NCBI GenBank assembly: GCA_900155495.1
Contig: FTLJ01000077.1
Location: forward strand, 1-64,000
Direction: 5' to 3'
Source: Porogramme epimiltina
Lineage: Eukaryota; Basidiomycota; Agaricomycetes; Polyporales; Polyporaceae
Length of the DNA: 64,000 bases
Shown here: positions 11,615 through 24,600 of the stretch, piece by piece
How positions within the stretch are numbered: position 1 is the stretch's first letter
Layout of the letters: each line of letters starts with the position of its first letter
Notes under the pieces: generated by a model
Database searches by the model: none
Told to the model about the DNA's origin: nothing
Seen by the model: the letters and a program-made list of their open reading frames with translations, nothing else
Position numbers and translations under genes: made by a program

Positions 11615-12147
11615 TATATATGCTCGATGCTCATATAGTTCTAGAAGATTGCATCATCCCGCAGTGTAGCTGCGTACTTGTCAGAACATGCAATTGCCAG
11701 ACAATCTGGTATGTGCACTACCCTATAAACAAGAACAACAGGCCGGGCCCGACTCGGCGCACCTCGCTCAATGATGTCTGTATCACCTCAGGGTTAGCAA
11801 TTCTTATTGTGATACAAGCTCGATACTCATCGCAGCGCCGTCCCATGTGTATGCATAGATGGAGCGAATATGCCAACAGAGTCCGCATCATCGCACCATG
11901 GACATCCCAGTACTCGCAGTACCGCAACTATTCAACCAGGTGATCCACCATTCAGCATCTCCATCTTGTACATTCTCAGATTACCAGGATCTCTAACGCG
12001 AACAGCCCCAAACTCAGACAGCAACTCAGTAGGCGCATTAATCGACGTCGCTCTACGTGTCCCCATTGTCTGTAGGCCACGGATATATTACCTACCGCAA
12101 CGGCATAAACTCCCTCACCACCTCATCACACTCCCTCACTCTTCACC
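11615..12147. promoter_or_regulatory. Divergent promoter, unit 2
   Basis: TATATTA at 12084-12090, about 60 bp before the plus start, and the CTATAAACAAGAACAACA block near 11721. The minus-strand locus begins at its left edge. Confidence 0.6.
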
Positions 12148-13956
12148 ATGTCTAGTGATCCCGCCGCAGCCAACGACGGCACCACCATCGTTGCTTTATT
12201 GAGCAATTTGTAAGTAGCACGGCTGCTTCCCCGTACCCCCGTACCGTCCATGCCACTCTAACAATACACTCCCGCAGCCGTGAAGGACGATATGTCACCC
12301 TCGCAGCGTCGGGTCAACAATCAATCTCATCTGTCACATCCAGGACACAATGCTGACACCCGCGCCCTCCCAGTACTCATCTTCTACGAGCACCTCATCA
12401 CCGCCGACCGCGAAATCGACCTCTTCTGGAAACACAAGTTCTCTGTCCCAGCTGCCCTCTTCCTCACAAATAGATATCTCATACTCGTGTACTCTGCACT
12501 CAATCTGATAGGCGACTTCGATAAGTCCTTGAGTGCTGAAGTAAGTCAGGCTGACTCCCATGCTGGTGATTCCATCTGGGCTGACATCTTCCTATCTCCC
12601 TAGGTGTGAGTTATGCTCCTCCCAGCGACTTGTTGACCCGGGAGATGACAATAGATGTTCCAGGTGCAATGGGATACAATGGGCAACTCAGGTGGTGAAT
12701 CTCACCGCAATGGTACCACCAGCAGGTAGGCGACGCTTGAACTCATGCCCTGCGAGTCATTCTGCTGAAAATCGGCTATCTAGTGTTCTCTGCAATGCGA
12801 GCAAACGCGCTCACCAGATCTAGGGCGTTCTGCACACTCATCTTTCTCCTTTCCCTCGGTCCTCTCGCCGTAAACGTCGTGCGTGTCCGTCGTGCTCTCG
12901 GGGAATTTAATCGTACTCACGATGTGATTTTCACACTGACAGGCTCGAAGTGGACTTGAATACAACGGATTTGTCGACCCTGTGCTTGGCTGTGGAGCGC
13001 TGGAGTTTGATCCGTCAGAGCAGGTGTATATTGGGTGAGCTCGTCATCCTATCAGACGTTGCAGGCGTGAACTCACGCTTCTTCATCAATCACAGCTGTG
13101 CGTAAAACGAGCTATCTCGGTCTTCGACACCCAAATTTACGACTAGTTCAGGGGTTGTTGTATCTCGAGGATCTCTCATAGTGGCGGATGCGCTCGTTAT
13201 CGCCGTCACCTGGTGGAAACTATTTCGCGAAACCTCCCCGAGAAAGGCATTCCTCATGCACCGTCACGTGAAACTGGCGGACGTGTTCTTGCGTGATGGT
13301 GAGAATCTGATGTGTTTCGGCAACCGGGAAACGATCTGACTCGGATGTGGTAGGAACGATCTATTTCGTGTACGTTCATTCACAATTCACGATATGCACC
13401 TCGTGAAGCTAATTATGTGAAACTCGCGCATCTCGCAGATTGCTGCTTATACTGAGTGTTTTGGACCTGATATTCATTTTCACCTCTGTGAGTTTTTCCT
13501 GTCCTTCACCCTCAATTCTGGAACCTTCAGCAACTCCTTTGCAGATATTTGTTCAGGACGGGTCGAGTGAGAATGCGAGCTATATCATCGGTTTCACCAC
13601 GCCGTACGCCGCAGTTCCTTCCTCCATCTATTCCGCAGCACCCACTACATCTTTCTACTATATTATATCACAATCACAGCCTCACAGCAATCCTTGTCTC
13701 CCGCTTCCTCATCAACCTCCAAGAAGCCAACCTCCGGTCCATCAAGGTCGACTCCAACGACCCGGCCTACATTTCGTCCCACTCTGAGAACTCCCTCCCG
13801 AGCTTCATCGCTGCCCCTGGCACTACCAGGCCTGCCTTAGAATCGAGGGTAGAGCACTACACAGAACCTGGAGTGCTGGACAATGGGGAGATGGGTGAGG
13901 CCAATGAGGTGGAAGATGAGACGCTGGGAATAGAAATGCCACACGTTGAGGTGTAG
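12148..13956 (+). CDS. DUF6533 seven-transmembrane protein, copy 2 (multi-exon)
   Basis: Starts MSSDPAAANDGTT and ends in a conserved VEV before TAG. All splice sites follow the 13-exon pattern, including the 2-nt exons at 12604-12605 (GT) and 13096-13097 (CT). This copy helped fix the last donor. The sisters' apparent GT near the end of that exon is CT here, so the conserved GTACGCC upstream must be used, which joins TTP to LTAILVSRF exactly as in the wider family. Distinct features are FREGRYVTLAAS in the first membrane segment region, IGDFDKS before the first micro-exon, and a putative N-glycosylation site (NAS) in the last extramembrane loop. Shares a promoter with the minus-strand locus to its left. 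Intact; function unknown. Confidence 0.86.
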
Positions 13957-14352
13957 GCGTATGTCATGGCTAGTCCCTTTCGTTGTATCTGTCTGCTTGT
14001 ATTCTTGTGTCATGGCGTCAGTGTGCCCGTTTGACGGACAGTGATCTTATTCCAAGGCCTCTTGTTGTAAATTCCGCTGTGTCGTTGAATATTTATTGAA
14101 CATTTTTCTTGCACACTGGAGGGATCACTGGGACGAGGCTCCTTTGAGACTAACCAATCACAGCTAGTCACCACCTCAGACTTTGCTCAGGAGGAGCCCT
14201 GAGAGACTCAAAGTTCAACTGGCATCCGGTGTAGACCCAAGCTGCCTTCTGTCCAGCCACTTCTACATATATCTTGTGATACAATCCTTTCGCCGAAAAT
14301 AATGTGAATGTATCAAAGAAATGAGAAAAGTCTAGTCAGCCCAGGTGGTCGA
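13957..14352. other. Convergent spacer, unit 2 to 3
   Basis: Same content as the first spacer, with the AATATTTATTGAACATTTTTC A/T-rich block near 14090. No gene. Confidence 0.5.
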
Positions 14353-17300
14353 TCATGCCACGAGCTCCTGCCGCCACGAGCTCTGGAGAGCCCACATTCC
14401 AGCCGTACTCAAGCCCTCACGCGCCACGCTCAGCCAGTCGCGCCGTGCGTCCTTTTGTGCCACACCTTTGACATTGACTGCGAGCACACTTGACTTTCGT
14501 TCAGTCCCCCCCTTCGGAATTCTCGACATCTGGACACACCGAGAGGCGGCGCCGGGCCGCCAGAGGGGGCGAGGGAACGGCAGGGGCTGATCGAAGACGA
14601 TAGGCTGACGGATTATTTGCATCCTGCGAGCGAACGGGGCTGACGGCCTGTGACAATGGGCAGAGCTGGATATCGGGAGTGCGCTGCGGCTCTGGGAGGG
14701 GCGGATTGCTGAAACGCGCGGAGTTCTGGAGAGGAGCGAATCGGCGGTGAGTGAGAGCAGAGCGCGGCAGCCTTGGAAGAGGGAGCAGCGCTGGGCACCA
14801 GAGGGCAGGTGGTCCCGCGCAGGGCCCTTACTAGCCCCTCGTCTTCTTTTCCTGTGCTTGTCTGAGTGCGGAAAGGGGGCCCTCGCTTTTGTGTGCCGGG
14901 TAATTCGTGTTCTCCTCTTGCGAAGCAAGACCGAAACCGCAGTGGACACTCACACAGCCCAGCAAATAGGTAAACGCATATATAAGCTCTGATCGCGCTT
15001 GAACTGAGGCCCGTGAGCAGCAAATGTCATAAAACATGTAGCTATAGCCCCGCCCCAGGCCGCGCCACTATGCACCCATACACGACACACCGCCGTCCGC
15101 ATCCTAAGAAACACAGTTTAGTCGAAGAGAAGCTACCGCAAGAACCTGAGAAGGAAACGCACCCGTCGGGAATAGCATACATACGGCCTCACGGATCCTG
15201 CCCCTACTGAAACGCGGTCAGACTTTGGGATAAATCTTGGTGCAGAGGGGCGAGTCCTATGAGGACAGCCTGCGTCTTCAAGTTCACTGAATAACCTGCA
15301 AAATCGCACACATTAGGGCGAAGCGGGGAGAGAGAAGCGACCGCACGTACCAAACCACCCAGCATCTCCGTTGACGGAGATGCGTACATGCCGGAGTGCG
15401 CGACATCCTCGACGAATCCGGTGCGAGGCTAAGCTCCATGCGTAGTACTTGCATATACGGGCTGAGCCGATTGCGGATGTTGAACTCCATTGCACCTTCT
15501 TCAAGTCATACCACGTTCTGCAGGGGGCACACGCGAATGTGAGCATGGCTCCTCCATAGAAACTACAACACGAAGTGGTACTCACCGGTACGCACAGCGT
15601 ACCACTATGGCACAGACGCGAAGCAGCCGACGAACCCATTCCCTGCTTCACAGCGAAGAGATCCACGGGAGGCGACAACGTTAGATAAGTTTAACGACAC
15701 CCTCCATGCCCAGCGCGCCCGCCCTCGTGACGCGGGCACTTCGTGCTTCCCGAGACGTCTGGGTGTTGGCCGCGGGCGCGGGCGATTGTACCGTGTCTCT
15801 CTGCTCTACCTTGGCCTCCGTCGGTCCTCAGATCGACATCCGGATGCGCGTCGCGCGATAAGACGAAGCGCGCATTTCGGCGCGGGATCGCAGTGCGCTC
15901 GGTCGGGACACGGGCTTCCGCCGGTATACGGGAGGTGCGAGTGGTAGGGCAAGACGGGGACAAGGGCACCGATGCCGACGCTCAGAGAGGGAAGGGAATG
16001 GTGTAGGGGGAGACGGCGGCTGCAGGAGAGCGCGAAGTGGGGCATGTTTGGGTTGAAGGAGAGAAACATTGTGCGGTGGGGGGCGGGTAGGGGCGGACTA
16101 TTCTTTCAGCGAAGGACCTTCCGGCTACGCGATCTGGAGGTCGCATGTGAGTGAAAGAGCGTGCACCAAGCTAGGGAAACATACCTGGACCAGGATACCC
16201 ATTGTCTTCCCACCGCACGTTCTCCATCCCTTCACGAGCAAGTGTCCCACAGACCCCGCATCCAGCCAGCCCCCCAACTTGTTACATCCTCGCCAACTCG
16301 CTTCTGCCTTCCGTAAAACCAGATTTCGGGAGAATGTTAGTTGGATTGGAGTACTGAAGGTCGCTCCGTGTCGGTGCGCATCTCTCTTCTGCGAACGAGG
16401 TCGTGCCCGTAGTGCCCCATGCCCCATGCGGGGGGATCGCAACTCTGCGCGTTCTCGCCAACATAGGCAGAGGCATGTTGCTCTTGAGGCGACCGAGGTG
16501 AGGGCCCGCGTCATCGTCGTGAGATTGGTGGGAGGGTGGACGTTTGCGATCATGTGGAGCCTCGGTTCGTGTGCGCCTAGGATAGTAGGGAGATGAGAGG
16601 GTGGCGGGGTGAGGCAGATGCTGTTAGGGCGGCACGAGTGAGAGTGCGGCGTATCGAGCACGCACCAATAGCCATATGCTCATGCGGTCTCCGTAACACA
16701 GGATGCGGTGGAGTACGACGTGGATATAGGCTGGAGAGGCGGGCGGAGGACGAGACTGAGGCCGGAGGTCTGCATCCCGGGATCGAAACCCGTTGGGGCG
16801 GTCGTTTGAGATAGGGGTGTTGGTACCGCAAGGATAGGGCGGATAAGATTGGCCGAGCAAGAGGAGCAGAGTAGCTGCACAGAGAGCAGAGGAGTGTGCG
16901 GTGAACTACGGACCGCAGGGAGGGATGGTCTCCTCGGCGGCCTCGGCACCGGGCAGACGCCGCGCTGTTCAACAAGGCGCCCATGCCTCAAGAGAGGTGC
17001 AGCTTAGAGCGCGCGTCGATTCCGGCGGCGATAGCCTGCCATCCACCGTCATTCGGCTGGCAGTAGGCCCATTCAGAAGTGGACCGATCGCCGGAGTGGG
17101 GCCCTTGCGCGCTCTCTGACCTGCCCCATCTCCCGTACCGCCTCCACAGTGCGGACTCGACGAATGATCTTCCGTGGCCTGAGTCGGTGGCTCGAGCTGT
17201 GGTGCACGCAGCCGAGCTGCAGCCGCCTAATCTTCGGAGACGTCTGCCAAACGTCCTCAACTGACCAGCCACACCTACTGCAGAATCTTCCTGGCTGAGA

Positions 17301-17983
17301 TTCCGTAGCCCAACATGTCATTTCGAAGCCCTCCACAACGACTGGTACAAACTTGTGGAACAGAGCCGACGTCGTTCAACAGTGTACCCGCCTCCGGTGC
17401 GTGCTCAAGTTCGTCCGTCACAACCCACACATCATCCCCCATTGTTTACCGGCACACAAATGCAACCCTTCGATGATGATCCCAGTGCATATACTTGGCA
17501 GGGTCCACAATAGACACAGGCCGTCTAACATCAGGGACGACCTCGGCGGGGGTTACAACCACGGCGCGAATTTCCACCCCGTAGTGGGAACATTCTGCTC
17601 AAAGTTGACCAGTGGGCACACGGTACGTATGTCGTCCACCGCAACTCGTATCATGGCGCCATGTAACTTCTCTTGGTCCATGTCAAGCGTGGGCGCCGAT
17701 ATGTATCAGATGTAATGGAAATGCAAAAAGCCACAAGACACATTTGCGCAACACACCTGGATCTTTGTGATCGATTTCATTTCGGAACACTCGAACTGAA
17801 CTAGGCAGTGCGTACTTCGGCTGTCCCCTGAAATACGTCAGCTTCTGAGCCGAACAGAAATTCGATTCTGTAGGAGCAAGACAAGCATCCAGTGCCAGCC
17901 GAGTCAGAGTCTCCAAGCCTCCCGGGCCAGACGGTGAGATCAAGCCGCGATGTGGACATCGTTGCGGTATGTTACTTACCCAT
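14353..17983 (-). other. Minus-strand spliced locus, unit 3 (unknown gene)
   Basis: Exon 1 is only ATGG (17980-17983), then an intron to CTCCTACAG and exon 2 at 17757-17867, in frame: MESNFCSAQKLTYFRGQPKY and then DHKDP. Exon 2 ends at CCAG before GTGTGTTG. Downstream introns with good ends: GTATGTTTCC to the acceptor before 16146; GTGAGTACC near 15585 to CCCTGCAG near 15525; and GTACGTGCGG near 15350 to TTTTGCAG near 15298. The last coding-like stretch (NVKGVAQKDARRDWLSVARE) ends with TGA at 14353. Coding continuity in the middle is not established. Convergent with DUF6533 copy 2, divergent from copy 3. Confidence 0.5.
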
Positions 17984-18504
17984 TGTATGTGCTCAACGCT
18001 CACATTATTTTAGAAGATCGCATCCCCCCGTAGCGTACTTGTCAGAACATGCAATTGCGAGACAACCTTACATGCACACCACCCTATAAACAGGAACAAG
18101 AGACCGGGCGCGACTCGGGGCACTTTATTCAATGATGTCTGTATCAGCTCAGGGTGAGCATCTCCTATTGAGATACAAACTCGATACTTTTCGCGGCGCC
18201 GTGTCTCATATGTATGCATAGATAGAGCGAACATGCCAACATCTGCATCATCGCAACTTGGAGATCCCACTCGCACTAACGCAGCTGGTCAACCACGGGA
18301 TGCACCGTTCAGCATCTCCATCTTGTACATTCGATGATTCCCAAGATCTCGAACACGAACAGCCCCGGGCTCAGACAGCAACGGAGTAGGCGCATTAATC
18401 GACAACACTCTACATCTCCCTATTGTTCGTAGGCCGCGGATATATAAACTCCAGCCTTGGCATAAACTCCCTCACGACCCCGTCACACTCACTCACTGCT
18501 CACC
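17984..18504. promoter_or_regulatory. Divergent promoter, unit 3
   Basis: TATATAAA at 18441-18448 for the plus gene, and the CTATAAACAGGAACAA block near 18082. The CCGCGGATATATAAACTCC context around the TATA box is the best conserved stretch between units. Confidence 0.6.
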
Positions 18505-20302
18505 ATGTCTAGTGACCCTGCCGCGGCCATCGACGGCACCACCATCGTTGCTTTATTCGACAGTGCGTAAGTAGCACAGCTGCTTCCCCGTACCATTCAT
18601 TCCACTCTAACCATACACTTTCGCAGCCTTGTAGATTATTATGTCACCACCGCAGCGTCAGGTCAATGATCAGTCTCATCTCTCACGTCGAGAGCACAAT
18701 GCTGACAACCGCGCCGCCGCAGTACTCATCTTCTTCGAGCACCTCATCACCGTCGACCGCGAAATCGACCTCTTCTGGAAGCACAAGTTCTCTGTCCCAG
18801 CTGCCTTCTTCCTCACAAATAGATACCTCATACTCGTGAACTCTGCACTCAGTCTGGTAGGCCCCTTCGATAGGTCCTTGAGTGCTGGGGTAAGTCAGGC
18901 TGACTCCCATGCCGGCGATTCCATCTAGGCTGACATCTTCGCACCGACTTAGGTGTGAGTTATGTTTCTCCCGGCGACTTGTTGATCCAGGAGATGACAA
19001 TAGATGTTCCAGGTGCAATGGGATACAATACGCAACTCAGGCGGTGAATCTCACCGCATTCATACCACCAGCAGGTACGCGACGCTTGAACTCACGCTCT
19101 GCGAGTCATTCTGCTGAAAATTGGCTATCTAGTGTTCTCTGCAATGCGAGCAAAGGCTCTCACCAGATCTAGATCGTTCTGCGCACTCATCTTTCTCCTT
19201 TCTCTCGGTCCTCTCATCGTCGACGTCGTGCGTGTCCATCGTTGTCTTGGGGAATTTACTCGCACTCACGATGTCGTTTTCACACCCTGACAGGCTAGAG
19301 ATGGACTTGGATTCAGCGGATATGTCGACCCGGTGTTTGGCTGCGGGGAGCTGGTGTTCATTCCTTCAGAGCAGGTGTATATTGGGTGAGCTCGTTGTCC
19401 TATCAGTCGTTGCAGGTGCGAACTCATGCGTCTTCATCAATCATAGCTGTGCGTAAAACACGCTATCTCGGTCTCCGTCACCCAGATTTACGACTAATTC
19501 AGGGCTCGTTTCATCCCGAGGATCCCTCATTGTAGCGGATGCACTCGTCATCGCCGTCACCTGGTGGAAACTATTTCGCGAAACCTCTCCGAGGAAAGCA
19601 TTCCTCATGCGCCGCCATGTGAAACTGGCGGACGTGTTCTTGCGTGATGGTGAGCATCTGATATCTCTCGGTGAATGGGAAACGATCTGACTCGGACGTG
19701 GTAGGAACGATCTATTTCGTGTACGTTCATTCACAATTCATGATATGCATCCCGTGAAACCAACTATGTGAAACTTGCACATCCCGCAGATTGCTTCTCA
19801 TACTGAATGTTTTGGACCTGATATTCTGTTTCACCTCGGTGAGTTTTTCTTGTGCTTCACCCTAAATTCAACAATCCTCAATAACTCCTATGTAGATATT
19901 GCTTCAGGGCGGGGGAAGTGGCCTTGGGAGCTATATCGTCGGTGTCACTACGCCGTACGCCGCCGTTCACTCCTCCATGCGTGCCGCAAGCACTCACTAC
20001 GTCTTTCTACTATATCTTATCTCTATTACAGCATCACAGCAATCCTCGTCTCTCGCTTCCTCGTCGACCTCCAGGAAGCCAACCTCCGGTCCGTCAAGGT
20101 CGACTCCGTCGACCCGGCCTACATCTCGTCTCACTCTGAGAACTCTCTCCCGAGCTTCGTCGCCGCTCCGGGCGCTATCAGACCTGCTTTGGAATTCAGC
20201 GTAGAGCACTATACAGAACCTGGAGTTCTGGACAACCAGGAGACGGGTGAAGCCAATAACTTGGAAGACGAGACGCTGGGAATGGAAATACCGGCATGTT
20301 GA
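18505..20302 (+). CDS. DUF6533 seven-transmembrane protein, copy 3, C-terminus altered
   Basis: Exons follow the common pattern, with 2-nt exons at 18953-18954 (GT) and 19447-19448 (CT). The membrane segments and the DREIDLFWKHKF motif are kept. In the loop after VFGC it reads GELVFIPSEQ. One extra base near 20293 shifts the very end, so the protein stops at a TGA after EIPAC instead of ending HVEV; only the last few residues differ. The intron 3 body contains an in-frame stop (TAG) in this copy, which supports its being spliced out. A TATATAAA box lies about 60 bp upstream of the start. Confidence 0.85.
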
Positions 20303-20946
20303 GGTGTAGGTGTAGGTCAAGGCTAGTGCCTTTCGTTGTATCCTTTTGTTTGTATTCTTGTGCCATGGCGTCAGTGTTCCCGTTTGACGGATAGCGATCT
20401 TCTTGGATTCCGAGGCCTCTTGTAAATTCTACTGTGTGACTGAATAGTATTTAACCTTTTTTCCTGCACACTCAGGGAGGGATCGCTAGCAAGAGGCTCC
20501 TTTGAGATTAACCAGTCACAGCTAGTAGTCACAACATCAGACTTTGGTCAGGAGGAGTCTTGAGAGACTCAAAGTTAAACCATCAAGCTTGGGGCCCAGG
20601 GAGGCCGGATTCCAGGTGTGCTCAAGCGCTGAAGCGCTGACGTGCTGCACACAGCCAGCCGCGCCGCGCGTTCCCTTGGAGTACATCTTCTTTAACATTA
20701 AGACTGAGCTGAGGGCACACTTGACTTTCCTCCAGTTTCTCCCTTTGGAATACTCACTATCTGGCCGCGCCGAGAGCGACACCTATGTCGAGTTGTGCAG
20801 GAACCTATATGATGGTGCGCAGTCGCTGTTGTGGATTCCCCAGCGTCCGGGATAAAACTCCTTACGTGTCTTTACTAGCCATGGTGTAGTACTAGTCGTA
20901 AGGCCAAGGACTGTATGATTGTACCAACAAACTTCAACACTGCCCT
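20303..20946. other. Convergent spacer, unit 3 to 4, with variant right half
   Basis: The left half matches the other spacers. From about 20587 it carries AAGCTTGGGGCCCAGG, shared only with the spacer near 60518, then repeat-like sequence to about 20780, and then unit-4-specific DNA. No gene seen apart from the minus-strand end beginning at 21005. Confidence 0.5.
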
Positions 20947-21600
20947 CTAGGTACGCTGCTTCACGTCATAGCCGCAATCCTGTAAAGTTTCCAGCATCCA
21001 CCCCTCAAATTGATTCCGTAGCCTCTGGATTCGAGAGCTGAAAAGGTTGGACCTCATCCGTGCACGGCGCAGGTGAAATCTAGAACAACACCGTACGACC
21101 CAGTTAACCCTCACATTGCGTATAACGGTCGATACAAACACCCTTACCTCGACACGGAGCGCGGCACGCCCAAGCGTGATACAGTTCCCATCCACGCTGG
21201 ATCCTGTCATCGGGTTCTTGTAGACTGTCCAAAACTGTGCTGGGTCTCCATTGCACTCCTCGACAATCAACATCTGTGACCCGGTGCTGGGCGCTACTCT
21301 CCTCACGGGCACGCAGAGGTCCGTCCACGCGATTGTGGTCGGGATTCCGGTGCCCAGGCTCGGGAAGAGCACGGTGGTCCCGACATCGCGAGCTATGGCA
21401 ATCGTAGGTGAGAACATGTAAAAAAGGGAGGGCACAACGTCGCAACCCCCAAGTGCGAACATGTGCACCCCGAGGTGTGAGGAGGGGCGCGTGTATGGAA
21501 TGAGACGAAGAGCACATACCAGCCACAAGCAAGTTTGGATATTGAGGAGAGGCGCAGGCTTCGAGCGCTTGTAGCTCCGCTACGCCGAATCCTGTACCCG
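20785..21600. other. Segment present only in unit 4
   Basis: Repeat sequence stops after CCGCGCCGAGAG (about 20780) and resumes at AGAGGGCGAGGGAACG (about 21600); in the other units these two points are about 20-30 bp apart. The extra 0.8 kb carries the three-exon coding end on the minus strand and no inverted ends that I can see. It may be an insertion in this unit, or the original sequence lost from the rest. Confidence 0.7.
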
Positions 21601-24600
21601 GAGAGAGGGCGAGGGAACGACAGGTGCTGGTCGAAAATGATGGGGTGACGGTCTATGGTCCTGTGAACGATTGGGGCTGACGGCTTGTGACAATGGACCG
21701 AGCTGGACATTGAAAACGCGCTGCTCTGGTAGGGGTGGATAGCTGAAATCCGTGGAGGTCCGGAGACGAGCCAGGCGGTGGTGATTGGGAGCAGGGCGCA
21801 GGCGAAGAGCGCGGCAGCCTTGGAACAGCGAGAAGCACTGGACGTCAGACGGTCCCAGGGAGGGTCCGTACCGGTCCCTCGTCGTCTTTTTCCGTGCTTG
21901 TCTAAGCGCGGAAAGGGGGCCCTCGCTTTCGTGTGCCGGGTGATTCGTGTTCTACTCTTGAGAAGCAAGGTCGAAACCGCATCGGACACTCACATAGTCC
22001 AACAAATAAGTATGTCGACGCGTATATTGGTCCTAACCGCGCGCATGGGCTAAGCACCGCGAGCAGCTAATGAAATGGAACATGCGAGTGCAGCCCCGCC
22101 CCAGACGCCGCCGCCATACACGCGAACATCATACGCCGCCGTCCGTATCCTGAGAAACATAGCCTGTTCGATTCAAAAGAAGCTACCGCGAGAGTCTGAG
22201 AATGAGACACACCTGTCGGGAATAGCATATACGGATCCCGCGGTAACTAAAACGCAGTCGAACTTCGGGGAGAATATGGGCGTAGAAGTGGGCGTCCCAT
22301 GGGAATGACCTCCGTCATCCTGAAATAAGCTACGAAATCGCACACATTAGCAGGAGGCAAGGCAAGAGAAGCGATCATACGTACCAAACCATCCAGCATC
22401 TTCGTAGGAACAGATGTGGACAGGACGCATGCGATTCAAGGAGAGCGTGGCATCCTCAGCGAGTCCGGTGCGTGAGCTCCGTGTGTAGCACCTGTATGTC
22501 CGGGCTGAACCGATTGCGGATGTTGAACTTCACACCGCCGTCTTCAGGTCGTGCCACGTCCTGCAGGGGGCACCCGGGAATGTGAGCATAGCGCCTCGAT
22601 GGTAACCACAACACGAAGTGGTACTTACCAATAGGCACGGCGTATCACTACGATACTAACGCCAAGCACCGCTTCACAAAGCGATCCATAGGAGGCGATA
22701 ACTGCGGGAAGGTTTGACGACGCCCTCGTGGCACGCCCAGCGCGCCGTCGTGACGCGAAAATATCGTGTTTCCCGAGACGTTTGGGTGTCGGCGGCGGGG
22801 GCGGGAGATTGTACGGTCGTAGTCTGCTCTACCCAGGCCTCCGTTGGTCCTCGACTCGACGCCCGGATGCGCGTCGCGCGGGGCGAAGCGCACAATTCGG
22901 CACGGGATCGCAGTGCGCTCGGTCTGGACACGGGCTTCCGCTGGTATACGGGATATGCAAGTAGTAGGGCAAGACGAGGACAAGGGAGTCGATGCCGATG
23001 CGTGGAGAGAAAAGAAGATGGCGTGGTGGATGGGGAGATAGCGGCTGTTGGAGAGCGTGGTGCATCCTCCCGTTGATGAAGTAGGGCGCATTTGGGTTGA
23101 AGGGGAGAAACACTGCGCAGCGGTAGGCGGGTGGAGAGCGGGCTGGTCATTCAGCGAAGGACCTCGCAGCTATGCAACCTGGACGCTGTAGGTGAGGAAA
23201 AAAAGGCTGTATCAAACGAGAGAAAACACACCTGCACTAGGACACCCATTGTCTTTCCACTGCGCGTTCTCCGTCCACCACGAATGGGTGTCCTGCACTC
23301 CCTGCGTCCAGCCAACCCTCCAAGCTCTAAGTCGTGACATCATTCCCAACGTCGTCCTGCGTCCCGTAAGACCGGATTTCGGGGGAGCGTTGGAAAGACT
23401 GGAGCACTGAGGGACCCTACGTGTCGGCGCACATCTCTCTTCGGCGGACCGGATCGTGTTCGTAGTGCCCTGCGCCAGATGCGAGCAGACCTCAACTCCG
23501 CGCATTTGCGCAGAGACTCGCAGGGTTCACGCTTGGTGCTATGTGGGGCCTCGGTCGGTGTGCGCCTAGGACAGGAAACGGGAACGCCTATGCTTGTGGA
23601 AGACTAAAATGACAGGGCAGACGTTGGTCTGGTGGTATGAATGGGAATGCCGCGTATCGAGCACGTACAGATGACCATGCGCTCATGAGCTGGTCTCCGG
23701 AACACAGTATACGGTGGCGTACGACGTGGATACGCCCTGGAGAGGCCGACCGAGGACGCGATTGAGGTCGGACATCTGCATGCCGAGATCGAAACCCGTT
23801 GGGGCGCCGGACCTTCAAGATCGAAGGTGTGTTGCTTCTGCAAGGAGAGGGCGGTTGGGATTGGCTGAGCAGGACGATCAGAGAGGAGGCAGAGAGAGCA
23901 GTGAAGGGCGAGGCGGACGACAGACTCAGAGCCGGGGTCACCTCGGCAACCTCGGCAGCCTCGGCACCGGGCAGACGCCGCGCTGTTGAACGAGGCGCCC
24001 TTGCCTCAAGAGAGCCCGGCGTCACGCAGTAGAGCGCGCTTCTATTCCATGGATCCAGCGATAGGCCATCCACCGTCATTCGGCTGGCAGGAGGCCCATT
24101 CACTGGATGTGGACCAATCGCCGGAGTGAGTCCCTTGCTCGCTTTCTGACATCCCAGATCTCCGTACCGCCTGCTCAGTGCCGACTCGACCAACGATCTT
24201 CCGTGGCTCAAGTCGGTCGCCTGATGTAGCCGAGTTGCAGCCGCCTAACATTCGAAGACGTCTGAACGTCCTCAAGTGACCGGCCACACTGACTGTAGAG
24301 TCTTCCTGGCTGAGATACCGTAGCTCAACATGTCATTTCGAAGCCCTCCACAACGACTGCTACAAATCGGAACAGAGCCGACGTCATTCAACAGTGTACC
24401 CGCCTCAGGTGCGTGTTCACGTTCAACGTCCGTCACAACTCACAAATCATCCCCCATTGCTTCCCGGCACACAAATGTAACCCTTTATTGATGATGCCAG
24501 TGCATATACGTGGCAGGGTCCACATTGAGCACAGGCCGCCTAACATCACGGATGACCTCGGTGGGGGTTACAACCGTGGCGCGAATTTCCACCCCGTAGT

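Noticed and set aside
23588..24211. 207-codon minus-strand frame in unit 4
   Set aside because: Proline/serine/arginine-rich and not kept in the same frame in the other units; no consistent way to splice it into the exons with good signals.
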